From Rhizobium sp. P40RR-XXII (GTDB taxonomy: Bacteria; Pseudomonadota; Alphaproteobacteria; Rhizobiales; Rhizobiaceae), in contig NZ_JABAII010000003.1 of NCBI RefSeq assembly GCF_012641405.1, positions 124,001 through 188,000 on the forward strand: a stretch of 64,000 bases of DNA, in the 5' to 3' direction. Shown piece by piece: positions 51,239 through 60,579 of this stretch. The stretch's first letter is position 1. Every line of letters begins with the position of its first letter. A model generated the notes under the pieces. That model was given only the letters and a program-made list of their open reading frames with translations, was not told the origin of the DNA and did not search any database. Made by a program: the position numbers and the translations under genes.

Positions 51239-51443
51239 TATGCTACTCCCGCAATCGCTATGACATGGTTGGGTAAAGGGAAATGCTCAAGATGAGCGCA
51301 CACTGCCAGCCGGATATGTCGCTTTGATAACAGTGGCAGGTCCGCTCCTGCGCAACCATTCTGCGGCTGACACTTCACTGTCATGCAACCGTGCAAGTTT
51401 TCGCTCCGGCGCCCGGCGATTTCCTCCAACGACGGACAATAAG

Positions 51444-52190
51444 ATGAAGGTCGAAGACATTCTGAAGCATGCCTATGCGATGCCGCTGACCAATCCTTCC
51501 TATCCACCTGGACCCTACCGGTTCTTCGACCGCGAATACATCATCATCACCTACCGCACCACGCGCGAAGCCTTGGAGGCGGTCGTGCCCGCGCCGCTCG
51601 AGATCTACGAGCCGCTGGTGAAATACGAATTCATCCGCATGCCCGATTCCACCGGCTTCGGCGACTATACCGAGACCGGGCAGGTCATTCCGGTTACCTA
51701 TCGCGGACAAAAGGGCGGCTATGTCCATTCCATGTATCTGGATGACGATGCGCCGATCACCGGCGGCCGCGAGATCTGGGGCTTTCCCAAGAAGCTGGCC
51801 AATCCGAAAATCGTCAACGAAGGCGAGGTCATCGTCGGAACCCTGCATTACGGCAGCGTCCTCTGCGCCACGGGAACGATGGGCTACAAGCACAAGCCGG
51901 TGGATCAGGGACCGCTTCTGGCCGCTCTGTCGGAGCCCAACTTCCTGATCAAGATCGTGCCGCATGTCGACGCCACCCCGCGCATCTGCGAGCTCGTACG
52001 CTATTACCTCACCGATATCACCATCAAGGAAGCCTGGACTTCCCCCGCCGCCCTCGATCTCAGGCCGCATGTCATGGCCGATGTCGCGCGGCTGCCGGTT
52101 CTCGAAGTGGTCTCGGCCGTTCATTTCACCGCCGATCTGACGCTTGGGCTTGGCGAAGTCGTTCACGACTATCTCGCCGAGCGCAGATAA
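51444..52190 (+). CDS. adc: Acetoacetate decarboxylase
   Basis: The 248-residue enzyme converts acetoacetate to acetone and CO2 by Schiff-base catalysis. The active-site lysine pair is K116-K117 in [15 protein letters not shown]. Other family segments are [34 protein letters not shown] and [19 protein letters not shown]. The ATG at 51444 fits the family start; the 40-codon upstream extension is not protein-like. It is followed after 39 bp by the patatin gene and is divergent from bdhA. Confidence 0.93.
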   Translation: MKVEDILKHAYAMPLTNPSYPPGPYRFFDREYIIITYRTTREALEAVVPAPLEIYEPLVKYEFIRMPDSTGFGDYTETGQVIPVTYRGQKGGYVHSMYLDDDAPITGGREIWGFPKKLANPKIVNEGEVIVGTLHYGSVLCATGTMGYKHKPVDQGPLLAALSEPNFLIKIVPHVDATPRICELVRYYLTDITIKEAWTSPAALDLRPHVMADVARLPVLEVVSAVHFTADLTLGLGEVVHDYLAERR

Positions 52191-52229
52191 CTGAAAGCTT
52201 TGTTGTTAAGACCATAGTGGAGACGGACC

Positions 52230-53387
52230 GTGCTCGAACGAAATACCAAGGCGGCAGCGCCGACCATCCCGGAAATAGCCGCGCAATATGACCGTGTTGC
52301 CCTGGTCTTCCAAGGCGGCGGCGCGCTCGGTGCCTATCAGGCCGGTGTCTATCAGGCGCTTGCCGAGGCGGGATGCGAGCCTACCTGGCTTTCGGGTGTC
52401 TCGATCGGCGCGGTCAATGCTGCAATCATCGCCGGCAACGAACCGAGCCGGCGCCTGCAGCGCCTCGAACAGTTCTGGCAGATCATCTCCGGCCGCAAGA
52501 TCTGGGCCTATACGCCGGAAGGCGATTTCTTCCGCGATATCCGCAACCGCACCAGCTCGTGGATGACGATGACCATGGGCCAGCCCGGCTTTTTCAAGCC
52601 GCGCTTTCCCAATCCCTGGCTTGAATTGCCGGGAGCCGAAGGTGCCACCAGCTTCTACGACTCGGCGGAGCTGAAGAAGACGCTCGAAATGCTGATCGAT
52701 TTCGACCTGCTGAACGATGGCAAGAAGCGCTTCAGCGTCGGCGCGGTGAATGTCCGCACCGGCAATTTCGTCTATTTCGACACCGACAAAGTCCGCATCG
52801 GTCCCGAGCATATCATGGCAAGCGGCGCCCTGCCGCCGGCCTTGCCGTCCGTCCGCATCGAAGGCGAATATTATTGGGACGGCGGCATCGTCTCCAACAC
52901 GCCGCTGCAATATCTGCTCGATCAGGAAGAAGATCGCAGCTCGCTCGTGTTCCAGGTGGATCTGTTCAGCGCCCGCGGCGTGCTGCCGCGCAGCATGCCG
53001 GACGTGCTGTCGCGTCACAAGGACATCATGTATTCCAGCCGCACGCGGCAGAACACCGACAATTTCAAGCGCATTCACGGGCTGAAGATGAAGCTCCTGG
53101 GTGCGTTGAAACGTGTTCCGAGGGATCAGTTGAGCCCGGAAGAGGAAGAATTGATCGCCGATTATTCCGATGCCGGCGTCGTCAACATCGTGCATCTGAT
53201 CTATCAGCACAAGAACTACGAGGGCCATGCCAAGGATTACGAGTTCTCCGGCACCTCGATGCGCGAGCATTGGGACATGGGGCTGGAGGATACCAAGCGC
53301 ACGCTACGCCATAGTGAATGGCTGCTGCCGCCCTTCAGCGACGATGCCGTCGCCATCCATGATCTGCACAGGGAAGATCCGGTCTGA
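52230..53387 (+). CDS. Patatin-like phospholipase / putative PHB depolymerase
   Basis: The 385-residue protein has the patatin oxyanion loop (LVFQGGGALGAYQAGVYQAL), the nucleophile elbow GVSIGAVNA (Ser58) and the catalytic Asp in YYWDGGIVSNTPLQYLL. A DUF3734-type C-terminal extension follows (AKDYEFSGTSMREHWDMGLE). Bacterial patatins of this group occur next to bdhA (for instance bdhA-patD in Legionella) and affect polyhydroxybutyrate use. It starts at GTG 52230 behind GGAGACGGACC and shares a transcript with adc. Lipid acyl hydrolase activity is the alternative. Confidence 0.88.
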   Translation: MLERNTKAAAPTIPEIAAQYDRVALVFQGGGALGAYQAGVYQALAEAGCEPTWLSGVSIGAVNAAIIAGNEPSRRLQRLEQFWQIISGRKIWAYTPEGDFFRDIRNRTSSWMTMTMGQPGFFKPRFPNPWLELPGAEGATSFYDSAELKKTLEMLIDFDLLNDGKKRFSVGAVNVRTGNFVYFDTDKVRIGPEHIMASGALPPALPSVRIEGEYYWDGGIVSNTPLQYLLDQEEDRSSLVFQVDLFSARGVLPRSMPDVLSRHKDIMYSSRTRQNTDNFKRIHGLKMKLLGALKRVPRDQLSPEEEELIADYSDAGVVNIVHLIYQHKNYEGHAKDYEFSGTSMREHWDMGLEDTKRTLRHSEWLLPPFSDDAVAIHDLHREDPV

Positions 53388-53456
53388 GCCGACAGATAGC
53401 TGTCGGCGCGATTCAGCGGTGGCTGAGCCGGAGCGAGTTATATTCAGCTCCGGCTC
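53388..53456. terminator. Tandem hairpins between convergent patatin and CGNR genes
   Basis: GCCGACAG-ATAG-CTGTCGGC at 53388-53407 starts directly after the patatin stop. GAGCCGGAGC and GCTCCGGCTC (53425-53434, 53447-53456) form a second perfect ten-pair stem with a 12-base loop. Together they probably end transcription from both sides, although U-tracts are weak. Confidence 0.65.
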
Positions 53457-53496
53457 ATCGTCGCACAAAGCCTTCAATTTTTTCGCGCGGCGGGCA

Positions 53497-54117
53497 TCAG
53501 CTCTGTTTGAGCCGGTGCCGATGGGCTGCCTGCTTGGCGCGATTGCCGCACATCGCCATGCTGCACCAGCGTCTGCGGTGGCCGCGCGTATGGTCGACGA
53601 AAAGCAAGGTGCATGCGTGGCCCTCGCAGGCCTTCACGTCGGAGAAATCCTCCGTGCAGACAAAGCGCCCCAGCGCTTCGCCAATCGGCAATAGCAGCGC
53701 TTCGGGCGAGCGCCATTTCCGCATCGGCAGAAAACTGAATTCGCCATTTTCGTCCGCCGGATTTGCGACGATCCGGGCGTAGCCTTCGTCGCGTTCCAGC
53801 AGACGGTTCAGCGGCTCCAGTTCGTTCAAGACATCCGATGTCAGCGGCTTTCCCTTGCGGGCTAGCACGAAGGCCCTGAACCATTCACGCAGACTTCTTG
53901 CCTGATCGGCGACCTTGTCGAGTTCGCCGGGTAAGGCCTGTTCGCGCATGGCAGCGAGCGTCTCTCGCGAGACGAGGTCGGCCTGTTCCAGCCAGCGCAG
54001 CAGGCCCTCTCCGTCATCGATCCAGTCGATCGGCACATCCACAGGCGTTGCGACCGAATTGAGGAAATCCAGTCCCAGCGTGTCGCCAACGAAGATGGCG
54101 GGCGAGTGGTTGCCCAT
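53497..54117 (-). CDS. CGNR zinc-finger (ABATE domain) transcriptional regulator
   Basis: The 206-residue protein has an N-terminal ABATE domain (FVGDTLGLDFLNSVATPVDV, WIDDGEGLLRWLEQADLVSR). The C-terminal CGNR zinc finger is VKACEGHACTLLFVDHTRGH, then RRRWCSMAMCGNRAKQAAHR, with Cys residues spaced for zinc binding. Such proteins are presumed stress or antibiotic-response regulators. It faces the alpha/beta hydrolase gene across 358 bp holding two inverted repeats and probably controls that gene. Confidence 0.9.
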   Translation of the reverse strand: MGNHSPAIFVGDTLGLDFLNSVATPVDVPIDWIDDGEGLLRWLEQADLVSRETLAAMREQALPGELDKVADQARSLREWFRAFVLARKGKPLTSDVLNELEPLNRLLERDEGYARIVANPADENGEFSFLPMRKWRSPEALLLPIGEALGRFVCTEDFSDVKACEGHACTLLFVDHTRGHRRRWCSMAMCGNRAKQAAHRHRLKQS

Positions 54118-54475
54118 CGGCTACTCCTTTTTCCGGCCGGCAGGGATACTGAGCGGCCGCTCGAAAACATCGTGTCTATATAACCTGTCAAAAGCCTCTT
54201 GACAAGTTACGCATATCAAGCGTAACCCTATTATCTTCATTTGAGAGGTTACTATTTCCACATAAGGAGAAGCCGATGTCCTCGGAAGGGGCAGATATTG
54301 CTCTTGTCTATAATGCTCAAGCGGATGAATATGGCCGGGAAAGGCGATCGCCGTCTTAGTCGGCGGAGTCTTCGGCTATCGCCATCGTTCGCATTCGGAA
54401 GGTTGCCATCACCATCTGAATTCTGGATTGGTAACTCCAAAAATTCGAATAGGAAGGTTATGAAAGGACTTTGTC
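54118..54475. promoter_or_regulatory. Divergent control region with two inverted repeats
   Basis: AACCTGTCAA (54182-54191) and TTGACAAGTT (54199-54208) are a near-perfect inverted repeat. GTTACGC and GCGTAAC (54206-54212, 54220-54226) form a second, overlapping one. On the minus strand TTGTCA, 16 bases and TTATAT give a promoter for the CGNR gene overlapping the first repeat. The remaining 240 bp toward the hydrolase hold no convincing gene; an 80-codon frame at 54241 is rejected. Confidence 0.55.
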
Positions 54476-55318
54476 ATGACTAACATCCATTATCGCACCG
54501 TCAACGTCGAAGGTGTCAAGGTCTTCTATCGCGAGGCAGGTTCGTCCGGCGCGCCCAAGCTCCTGCTGCTGCATGGCTTCCCGAGCTCCAGCCATATGTA
54601 TCGCGACCTCATCCCGCTTTTGGCCGATCGCTACCATATCATTGCGCCGGACCTTCCAGGCTTCGGACAATCCGACGCGCCGAAAGGCAGCAACAGCTTC
54701 GACAGCATCGCCGAGACGATCGATCGCTTCACCGAAATCGTCGGTTTCGATCGCTATGCCGTCTATGTCTTCGACTATGGTGCGCCGACCGGATTCCGGC
54801 TGGCGGTGAAGCATCCGGAACGGATCACGGCGATCATCTCCCAGAACGGCAACGCCTATGAGGAAGGCCTCAGCGATGGCTGGAACCCGATCGAGGCCTA
54901 TTGGCGCGAGGCTTCGGAGGAAAACCGCAATGCGCTGAAGGCTTTCCTGGAGCCGGAAGCGACGATGTGGCAGTACACCCACGGGGTTCCGGATGCTGCC
55001 AGGGTTTCTCCGGATGGCTATTCGCTTGACAGTTTCTATCTGGCACGCCCGGGCGCGGAGAAAGTGCAGCTCGATCTCTTCGGGGATTACAAGAGCAACG
55101 TTGCGCTCTATCCGACCTTTCAGGACTATTTCCGTACCTACAAGCCGCGTTTGCTGGCTATCTGGGGCAAGCACGATCCGTTCTTCCTGCCGCCAGGTGC
55201 CGAGGCCTACCGTCGGGACATTCCTGACGCGATCGTCAAATTCCTCGACACCGGCCATTTCGCCCTCGAAACGCATGCAGCCGAGATCGCGGCCGAGATC
55301 CGCGCTTTCCTCAGTTGA
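54476..55318 (+). CDS. Alpha/beta hydrolase, haloalkane-dehalogenase/epoxide-hydrolase-like
   Basis: The 280-residue protein has the oxyanion motif LLLLHGFPSSSHMYRDLIPL. An aspartate nucleophile lies in YAVYVFDYGAPTGFRLAVKH, which points to dehalogenase/epoxide-hydrolase-type chemistry rather than a serine esterase. The acid and base lie in LAIWGKHDPFFLPPG and LDTGHFALETHAAEI. AAGGACTTTGTC precedes the ATG. The physiological substrate is unknown. It faces a CGNR regulator that may control it in response to a toxic compound. Confidence 0.88.
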   Translation: MTNIHYRTVNVEGVKVFYREAGSSGAPKLLLLHGFPSSSHMYRDLIPLLADRYHIIAPDLPGFGQSDAPKGSNSFDSIAETIDRFTEIVGFDRYAVYVFDYGAPTGFRLAVKHPERITAIISQNGNAYEEGLSDGWNPIEAYWREASEENRNALKAFLEPEATMWQYTHGVPDAARVSPDGYSLDSFYLARPGAEKVQLDLFGDYKSNVALYPTFQDYFRTYKPRLLAIWGKHDPFFLPPGAEAYRRDIPDAIVKFLDTGHFALETHAAEIAAEIRAFLS

Positions 55319-55527
55319 CATCAGCCTTGCCGCGCCGGTCATGGATCGGCGCGGTGGGCCATTTGTGCTTTTCGGGAACCATTCGCTTGAGAGCAGCAAG
55401 AAGAAGCCGGCTCCCTCAGGCCGCGGCGCTGTCGCGCAAGTGCCGCTGTTTCGTCCTCGGCGTTAACTCCGTATTTTTCTGTTCGGCTTAGTTTTCCGGG
55501 ATGGTCCTAGGCGGAGTCCCAGACAGT

Positions 55528-57255
55528 ATGGCGTATGCAGCGACAAGCCGACAATTTACCCCTTCGACGGATAGCTTCGTCGATCGGCTGGAAAGCGCCC
55601 GATTACAGATCGAGCAACGCTTCCTGGATGGTGGCGCAGTCCTCATCACCGCCACGGAAGCTCTCGCCAAGCTGGTCAGCCTGCTGGAACACATCGGCAG
55701 TTCCCTGAAGGAGGAGACTGCGACCGAAGCGACGGCTCGCCTTCTCCAGACGGTGGATCTCCTGAACAAGCTGCCACCGGCCGAAGCGCGGCGACATGCG
55801 TGCGTGGCCTCGATCAGCCAGACCGGGCAATCGCTTGCAGAGCACGTGCTCTCGATGGAAGAAACGCTGCGCTATCTGAGAACCTTTGCCGCGACCGCCA
55901 AAATAGCAGGTGCGCGCATTCCGGATTTTTCGAGCTTCGCCAGCGAAATCGTCGAGCGCATCGAATTCGCCACCAAGGAAGTCAAGGCGCTGTCGCTGCA
56001 GATCCGCTCGCTGGAGGCGCAGATCGAAACCGCCGCCGCCAGTGAGGATGGTTCGCTGGCCCAGGATCTGAACGGCATACCGTCCATTGCACAGCGTCTC
56101 GTGTCGAATGCCGAGGAGATCCAGGTTCAGCGCCGCAATCTTTCGGAGCTGGCGGATACGGTTGCCGGACTGGCGCGCAAGATCCAGAGCAAGGTTGCCC
56201 ACACGCTTTCGGCCATGCAGATCGGCGATATTACGCGGCAGAGGGTCGAGCATTGCCAGGCTGCCCATATGATGACCGAAGCCTATCTCGCTTCCGAAGC
56301 TCCGGCTGGTCTCTCCGCCTCCGACCGCCAGCGCCTCTCGCAATTGACGATGACGCTGATCTTTGAACTGCTCGGCGAGACGACGAAGGGGTTCGACCGC
56401 GAGACCACCAAGATTGTCGACAGTATCCGCAGCTTCAGCGGCGATATCGGCACGCTGCTCGACCTCTACCGGACGATGATGTCGCAGAGCGGCCAGGATG
56501 GAAAGAGCCCGCTGCGCGGCGATCTTTCCGCAGCCCGGGCGGTTGTCGATCGCATTGACGTTGCCGCGGCCGGAGCAAACCGGCTTAGCGAAAAGACGTC
56601 CGAAATGGTCAAGGAGCTGACGGCAAGCATTCAGACCATTCAGCTGGTACGGCGCGATATTCAATATATGGCGCTCAACACCAATCTGCGCTGCGGCAAA
56701 CTTGGAGAGGAAGGGCGGGCAATCAACGTCGTCGCCGGCGAATTGCGGTCGTTCGCATCGCTGCTCGACGAGGATGCCGAGAAGATACTGGTCAGTCTCG
56801 GCAAGCTTGAAACGCAGGCCGCCGGCCTCAAGGACTGGCGGCAGGCCGGCGAGTCGGAAAATGCTTCCGGTCTCGGCAGCCACATCGATGCAGCTCTCGT
56901 CCATATCGGCGAAGCCGGGGCGGCGATGGATCTGAACGTACGGGAACTGCGCCAATGCGGCGAGGCCATGACGTCGCAAGTGGCCGAAATTGCCACCAGT
57001 CTGGATTTCCGCTCCGGAATCGGGGAAATCCTGGCTTCCTGCGCCGGCGAGGCGGGGCTGGCGCGCCGTGCATTTGCCGGTACGGCCGGATTGGAAGCGC
57101 CTGTGGCGGCCATTTCCGGGCGCATTTTCAGGACCTATACCATGGCCGCCGAGCGCGAGATCCACGCGCGCATCTTCGGCGTGGTAAACCCGGTGGCCGA
57201 AAGCGGGCCGGCCCCGGTCCGCGATGAGAATCTGTTCGTGGGCGCCCTTTTCTGA
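55528..57255 (+). CDS. Soluble MCP-like coiled-coil protein (putative chemotaxis-related)
   Basis: The 575-residue protein is almost wholly alpha-helical with no membrane helix and no signal peptide. Near residues 385-430 it carries a recognisable but degenerate chemoreceptor hairpin tip: RRDIQYMALNTNLRCGKLGE, EGRAINVVAGELRSFA, where receptors have NLLALNAAIEAARAGE and GRGFAVVA. CheA/CheW contact residues are therefore altered. I prefer the ATG at 55528 (GGCGGAG upstream) over 55501. Its role may be scaffolding or signalling in the cytoplasm. It stands alone, with a VirK-like gene downstream. Confidence 0.7.
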   Translation: MAYAATSRQFTPSTDSFVDRLESARLQIEQRFLDGGAVLITATEALAKLVSLLEHIGSSLKEETATEATARLLQTVDLLNKLPPAEARRHACVASISQTGQSLAEHVLSMEETLRYLRTFAATAKIAGARIPDFSSFASEIVERIEFATKEVKALSLQIRSLEAQIETAAASEDGSLAQDLNGIPSIAQRLVSNAEEIQVQRRNLSELADTVAGLARKIQSKVAHTLSAMQIGDITRQRVEHCQAAHMMTEAYLASEAPAGLSASDRQRLSQLTMTLIFELLGETTKGFDRETTKIVDSIRSFSGDIGTLLDLYRTMMSQSGQDGKSPLRGDLSAARAVVDRIDVAAAGANRLSEKTSEMVKELTASIQTIQLVRRDIQYMALNTNLRCGKLGEEGRAINVVAGELRSFASLLDEDAEKILVSLGKLETQAAGLKDWRQAGESENASGLGSHIDAALVHIGEAGAAMDLNVRELRQCGEAMTSQVAEIATSLDFRSGIGEILASCAGEAGLARRAFAGTAGLEAPVAAISGRIFRTYTMAAEREIHARIFGVVNPVAESGPAPVRDENLFVGALF

Positions 57256-57434
57256 TTGCTATGCAGCGCGCGGCGTGGTCGGCGTGACGGACGCCTGTCG
57301 CGGCCCTTCTCACCGCCTTCATAAGGCTGCCGACGTCTCGCGTCCTGCCCCGCGAAAGGCTGACGCCGCCTTGACGCTACCTTGACAATTCCGACGCAGA
57401 TGGTTCGGCGAAACCAAATCTGTCGGACTTTTGC

Positions 57435-58385
57435 ATGAATCGCGAAACATTGGTCGCCGTGACGCCCGACGGCGTCATTTCCAGAATTTCTCCTCGCATA
57501 ACAGTGCCGCAGGGCGCCGATGGAGCGCGTTCACCACGATATGTCGTGCTGAGCAGGATATTGACCTTCGGGTTGCGGGTGCGCTGGAAGCGGGCGCTTC
57601 TTTTCTGGGGCCGCTTCGCGGCCAATCCGCTCCTCACCATTCGCTGGTGGCGCTTTGCCGCGACCTTCGCCGCTGAGCGGGGATTGCCGCCTCCGCATGA
57701 CGAGCTGCTGCAGAAGCCGCTGTCGAAATTTCTGGTCCATGGAATGCTGGGCTCCCGGCGGCTTTCGCTCCTCATCGATCATTTTTCGATCGCGGAAAGG
57801 ATTCTTTCGGCGGAGAGCATGACACGCCTCTGGTGCGGCGAGTGGCTGGAAATGGGCTTCGTCCAGGGCCGCAGCGAAACCTATGCATGTTTTATCGCAC
57901 TTGCCGACCGCAGCGGCGGACGTCATGAAGGCGCCTTCGCGGTCAAACTCATGCGCATCGAGGACAAGGCCGTTCTCTGTACCGTCAGATTCACTTTTGT
58001 CAGCCAGGGGTCGCAGGATCGGTATACTTTCGTCGTCGGGAGCATGCAGGGACCGCGCAATGCGAAGCAACGGATCGTCGAGGTTACCCGCGATCTTTCC
58101 GGCCTGCGTCCGAAGGAGGCGATCCTGATCGTCCTGCAAGGCCTGGTGACGGAGGGCGGCATACAGCACTTCCTCGCCGTCTCGCAGGTCAAGCATCCGA
58201 TCCAGTATCGCCGTCGCATGCGGCAGTCGATGATGCGGTCGAATGTCGATGCCTTCTGGGCCGAACGGTCCGCCCAACCAGAGGGCACCTACGGTTTCAG
58301 CGTTCCCTTTTCGAAAATCTGCGGAGCCGATAGACGCAGCCAGAGCAAAATGTGGTTCCACGGCATCGGCGAGCTCTTCCTTTGA
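57435..58385 (+). CDS. VirK/YbjX family protein (DUF535)
   Basis: The 316-residue protein matches DUF535: VLSRILTFGLRVRWKRALLF, KPLSKFLVHGMLGSRRLSLL, IDHFSIAERILS, and the VGSMQGPRNAKQRIVEVTRD core. It ends with YGFSVPFSKICGADRRSQSK. Homologues in enterobacteria (VirK, YbjX) are linked to envelope integrity and resistance to antimicrobial peptides; the biochemical role is unknown. It converges on a BaeS-like kinase gene. Confidence 0.85.
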   Translation: MNRETLVAVTPDGVISRISPRITVPQGADGARSPRYVVLSRILTFGLRVRWKRALLFWGRFAANPLLTIRWWRFAATFAAERGLPPPHDELLQKPLSKFLVHGMLGSRRLSLLIDHFSIAERILSAESMTRLWCGEWLEMGFVQGRSETYACFIALADRSGGRHEGAFAVKLMRIEDKAVLCTVRFTFVSQGSQDRYTFVVGSMQGPRNAKQRIVEVTRDLSGLRPKEAILIVLQGLVTEGGIQHFLAVSQVKHPIQYRRRMRQSMMRSNVDAFWAERSAQPEGTYGFSVPFSKICGADRRSQSKMWFHGIGELFL

Positions 58386-58490
58386 TCATCGGGGCATGCG
58401 GCGGTGCCGCCGCGCAGCCGGAAGATTCAACCGTTCCATCTCTTGGCTTTTGCGTAAATCCGGACGAAACCGCACTTTCCCGGAAGTGTT

Positions 58491-59690
58491 CTATTGCGAA
58501 GGTTCGTGCGCTCTTTCCTGCCCGACGCCGTCAGTCAGATGGATTGCGACCATGGCGCCGCCTTCCGGCCGGTTTGAAAATTCCAGATGTCCGCCATGGG
58601 CAACTGCTATTGCCTGCACGACGGATAGCCCCAGTCCCGTGCCGCCGCTTGCACGCGAACGCGAAGGATCGCCCCGCCAGAACGGGTTGACGGCGACGGC
58701 GTCCATATCCTGCGGAAATCCCGGGCCGCGATCGAGGACGCGGATGAGGACGCTTTCATCCGGCAAACGCTCGGTTTCGCATCGCAGCCAGCCGCCGTCG
58801 GCGGCATAGCGGCAGGCATTTTCGACAAGCGCCAGAATGGCCTGTCGTATACGGGGAGAATCCGCCGAGATCCAGGCGGGCTGCAAATCTGTTTCAATCC
58901 GCAGCTTGCTTGCGTCCAGCATCGGCATTGCGGAGGCGACAACCGTCTCGACCAATTGCGAGGCATCGATGCGCCGACGCTCGACCACGAGCTTCTGGCC
59001 GATGGCCAGGGACAAGGTGCGCAGGTCTTCGACAATCCTGCCCAGACCCTCGACCTGAAGGAGAAGGTCGGAGATGATCTTGCGGTCCATCGGGAAAATG
59101 CCGTCGATCATGCTCTGCAGCGATCCTTGCAGGATTGTCAGCGGGGTTCGCAGTTCATGCGCGATCGCCATGTTGTTGAAGCGCAGCCTCTCTTCCATCG
59201 TCTCCAGGCTTGTCGCCAGCGCATTGAAGGTTTCAACGAGGCTCGCAACCTCACGGGTGCTGCGGTAAGAGGCGGCAACGCGAACCGAGAAATCGCCCGA
59301 TTTCAAGCCTTCCGCAGCCGCGGTGAGCTCTTCAAGCGGGCTTGCGAGGCGTCGGGCCAGATAGATACCGATGAGGGCGCAGATCAAGGCGGAAAGCAGG
59401 CCACCTATCAGCACGGAAAGCTGCACCTTGAAATCCGTCGGTTCGGTCAGCAAATTGAGGTGCTCGAACAAGAGCCTGAGGGAATCCCCGTCCGGAACCT
59501 TGTTTTCGCTCAGCATTTTGTAGGCCGCTGCGGCCCTTGGCGGCAGACCGTCGGTGATGGTCTTTTCAAGATAGGAGGTATACCAGTTGACCTCCAGGTA
59601 TGTCAGGCCGACGCTGAGGAGCAACATGACGGCGGTAACGATGGCCGTGAGCGTGGCCAGCGGCATGCAAGGAAACCTTAGTATCTTCAT
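58491..59690 (-). CDS. BaeS-like sensor histidine kinase
   Basis: The 399-residue kinase has two membrane helices (about 11-32 and 90-112) enclosing a short periplasmic loop. A HAMP domain follows (RRLASPLEELTAAAEGLKSG). The dimerisation box is MAIAHELRTPLTILQGSLQS with phospho-His about 178. The ATPase boxes are LALVENACRYAADGGW, VLDRGPGFPQD and GTGLGLSVVQAIAVAHGG. Its ATG overlaps the stop of the response regulator by four bases. Envelope-stress sensing is inferred from similarity to BaeS. Confidence 0.92.
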   Translation of the reverse strand: MKILRFPCMPLATLTAIVTAVMLLLSVGLTYLEVNWYTSYLEKTITDGLPPRAAAAYKMLSENKVPDGDSLRLLFEHLNLLTEPTDFKVQLSVLIGGLLSALICALIGIYLARRLASPLEELTAAAEGLKSGDFSVRVAASYRSTREVASLVETFNALATSLETMEERLRFNNMAIAHELRTPLTILQGSLQSMIDGIFPMDRKIISDLLLQVEGLGRIVEDLRTLSLAIGQKLVVERRRIDASQLVETVVASAMPMLDASKLRIETDLQPAWISADSPRIRQAILALVENACRYAADGGWLRCETERLPDESVLIRVLDRGPGFPQDMDAVAVNPFWRGDPSRSRASGGTGLGLSVVQAIAVAHGGHLEFSNRPEGGAMVAIHLTDGVGQERAHEPSQ

Positions 59691-60379
59691 CTTGGATCCG
59701 AAAAACGATAGCCAATGCCGCGCACCGCGGGAAAAAAGCCGTTCTGTCCCATGTCCTCCAGCTTCCGCCGAAGGTTGGAAATGTGCGTGTCGACAGTGCG
59801 GGTCAAGGCCTCGCTTTCGGGCAGACAGGCATCGAGAATATCGGCGCGTGAGAAAGCCTGCGTGGGGTGGCGGATCATATAGGCGAGAATCCGGAATTCG
59901 CTGAGCGTCAGAAGCAATGGAATGCGGCGCCCGTCCTTGACGACGACGACGGAATAGCTGCCGAAATCGACCTCGATGACGCCGAAGCGCCGGATGGTTT
60001 CCGCCCGGTCGCCTTGCGTCCGCCGCAGAACCGCCCTGACGCGGGCAACGACTTCCTGGGGGTTGAAGGGTTTGACGACATAGTCGTCGGCGCCGAGGCG
60101 CAGTCCGCTCAGGCGGTCTATGTCGTCCGCAACGGCTGTCACCATGATGACGGGCGTTGAGCCGGCCTGTCGCAGGCGACCAAGCACCCCGAAGCCGTCC
60201 AGTTTCGGCAGGCGTACGTCCAGGAGCACGATGTCGGGCTTCAGAAGCGCATGATGCTGGAGCGCGGTTTCGCCGTCGCCGGCGCGGACCGTGCGAAAGC
60301 CGTCCCGCGTCAGATAGCCTTCCAATATCTGTGCAATAGCCGGTTCATCCTCCACGATGAGAACGAGACTGTTGTCCAC
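59687..60379 (-). CDS. BaeR-like OmpR-family response regulator
   Basis: The 230-residue regulator has a receiver domain (VLIVEDEPAIAQILEGYLTR, phosphoacceptor D54 in VLLDVRLPKLDG, VTA, YVVKPFNPQEVVARVRAVLR). An OmpR winged helix follows (LTLSEFRILAYMIRHPTQAF, then TRTVDTHISNLRRKLEDMGQ and RGIGYRF). The GTG at 60379 (VDNSLVLIVED) gives a family-typical N-terminus; the frame extends 27 codons further but reads as non-protein. It is the first gene of the pair and is divergent from a PAP2 phosphatase gene 200 bp away. Confidence 0.92.
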   Translation of the reverse strand: MDNSLVLIVEDEPAIAQILEGYLTRDGFRTVRAGDGETALQHHALLKPDIVLLDVRLPKLDGFGVLGRLRQAGSTPVIMVTAVADDIDRLSGLRLGADDYVVKPFNPQEVVARVRAVLRRTQGDRAETIRRFGVIEVDFGSYSVVVVKDGRRIPLLLTLSEFRILAYMIRHPTQAFSRADILDACLPESEALTRTVDTHISNLRRKLEDMGQNGFFPAVRGIGYRFSDPR

Positions 60380-60579
60380 CTTAGCGCCCCATTTTATTTC
60401 GTTTCTTTTGCGGCTTTGCCGCCTCATTCGCACTATCGCGGACAAAACACGCTTCCGCAATTTCCAAACAGTCTTCCGGCCGCCTGACGATCGATTCTGA
60501 ACACAGCGTTGATGCGATCTCCGTCAATTCTTGACAATCGCGATTCAGGTTGCCGCCGTTCCGCCTCAGGAGATATGGC

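Noticed and set aside
54241..54483. 80-codon plus-strand frame before the alpha/beta hydrolase
   Set aside because: It is very Arg/Ser-rich, overlaps the hydrolase start and has no family resemblance.
55603..57165. 520-codon minus-strand open frame opposite the MCP-like gene
   Set aside because: It is Gly/Arg/His-rich antisense of a clear helical protein with a receptor-like motif; no ribosome binding site.
58398..58413. GCGGCGG-TG-CCGCCGC palindrome between the VirK-like gene and the kinase
   Set aside because: The two-base loop and absent U-tract in GC-rich DNA make it weak evidence for a terminator.
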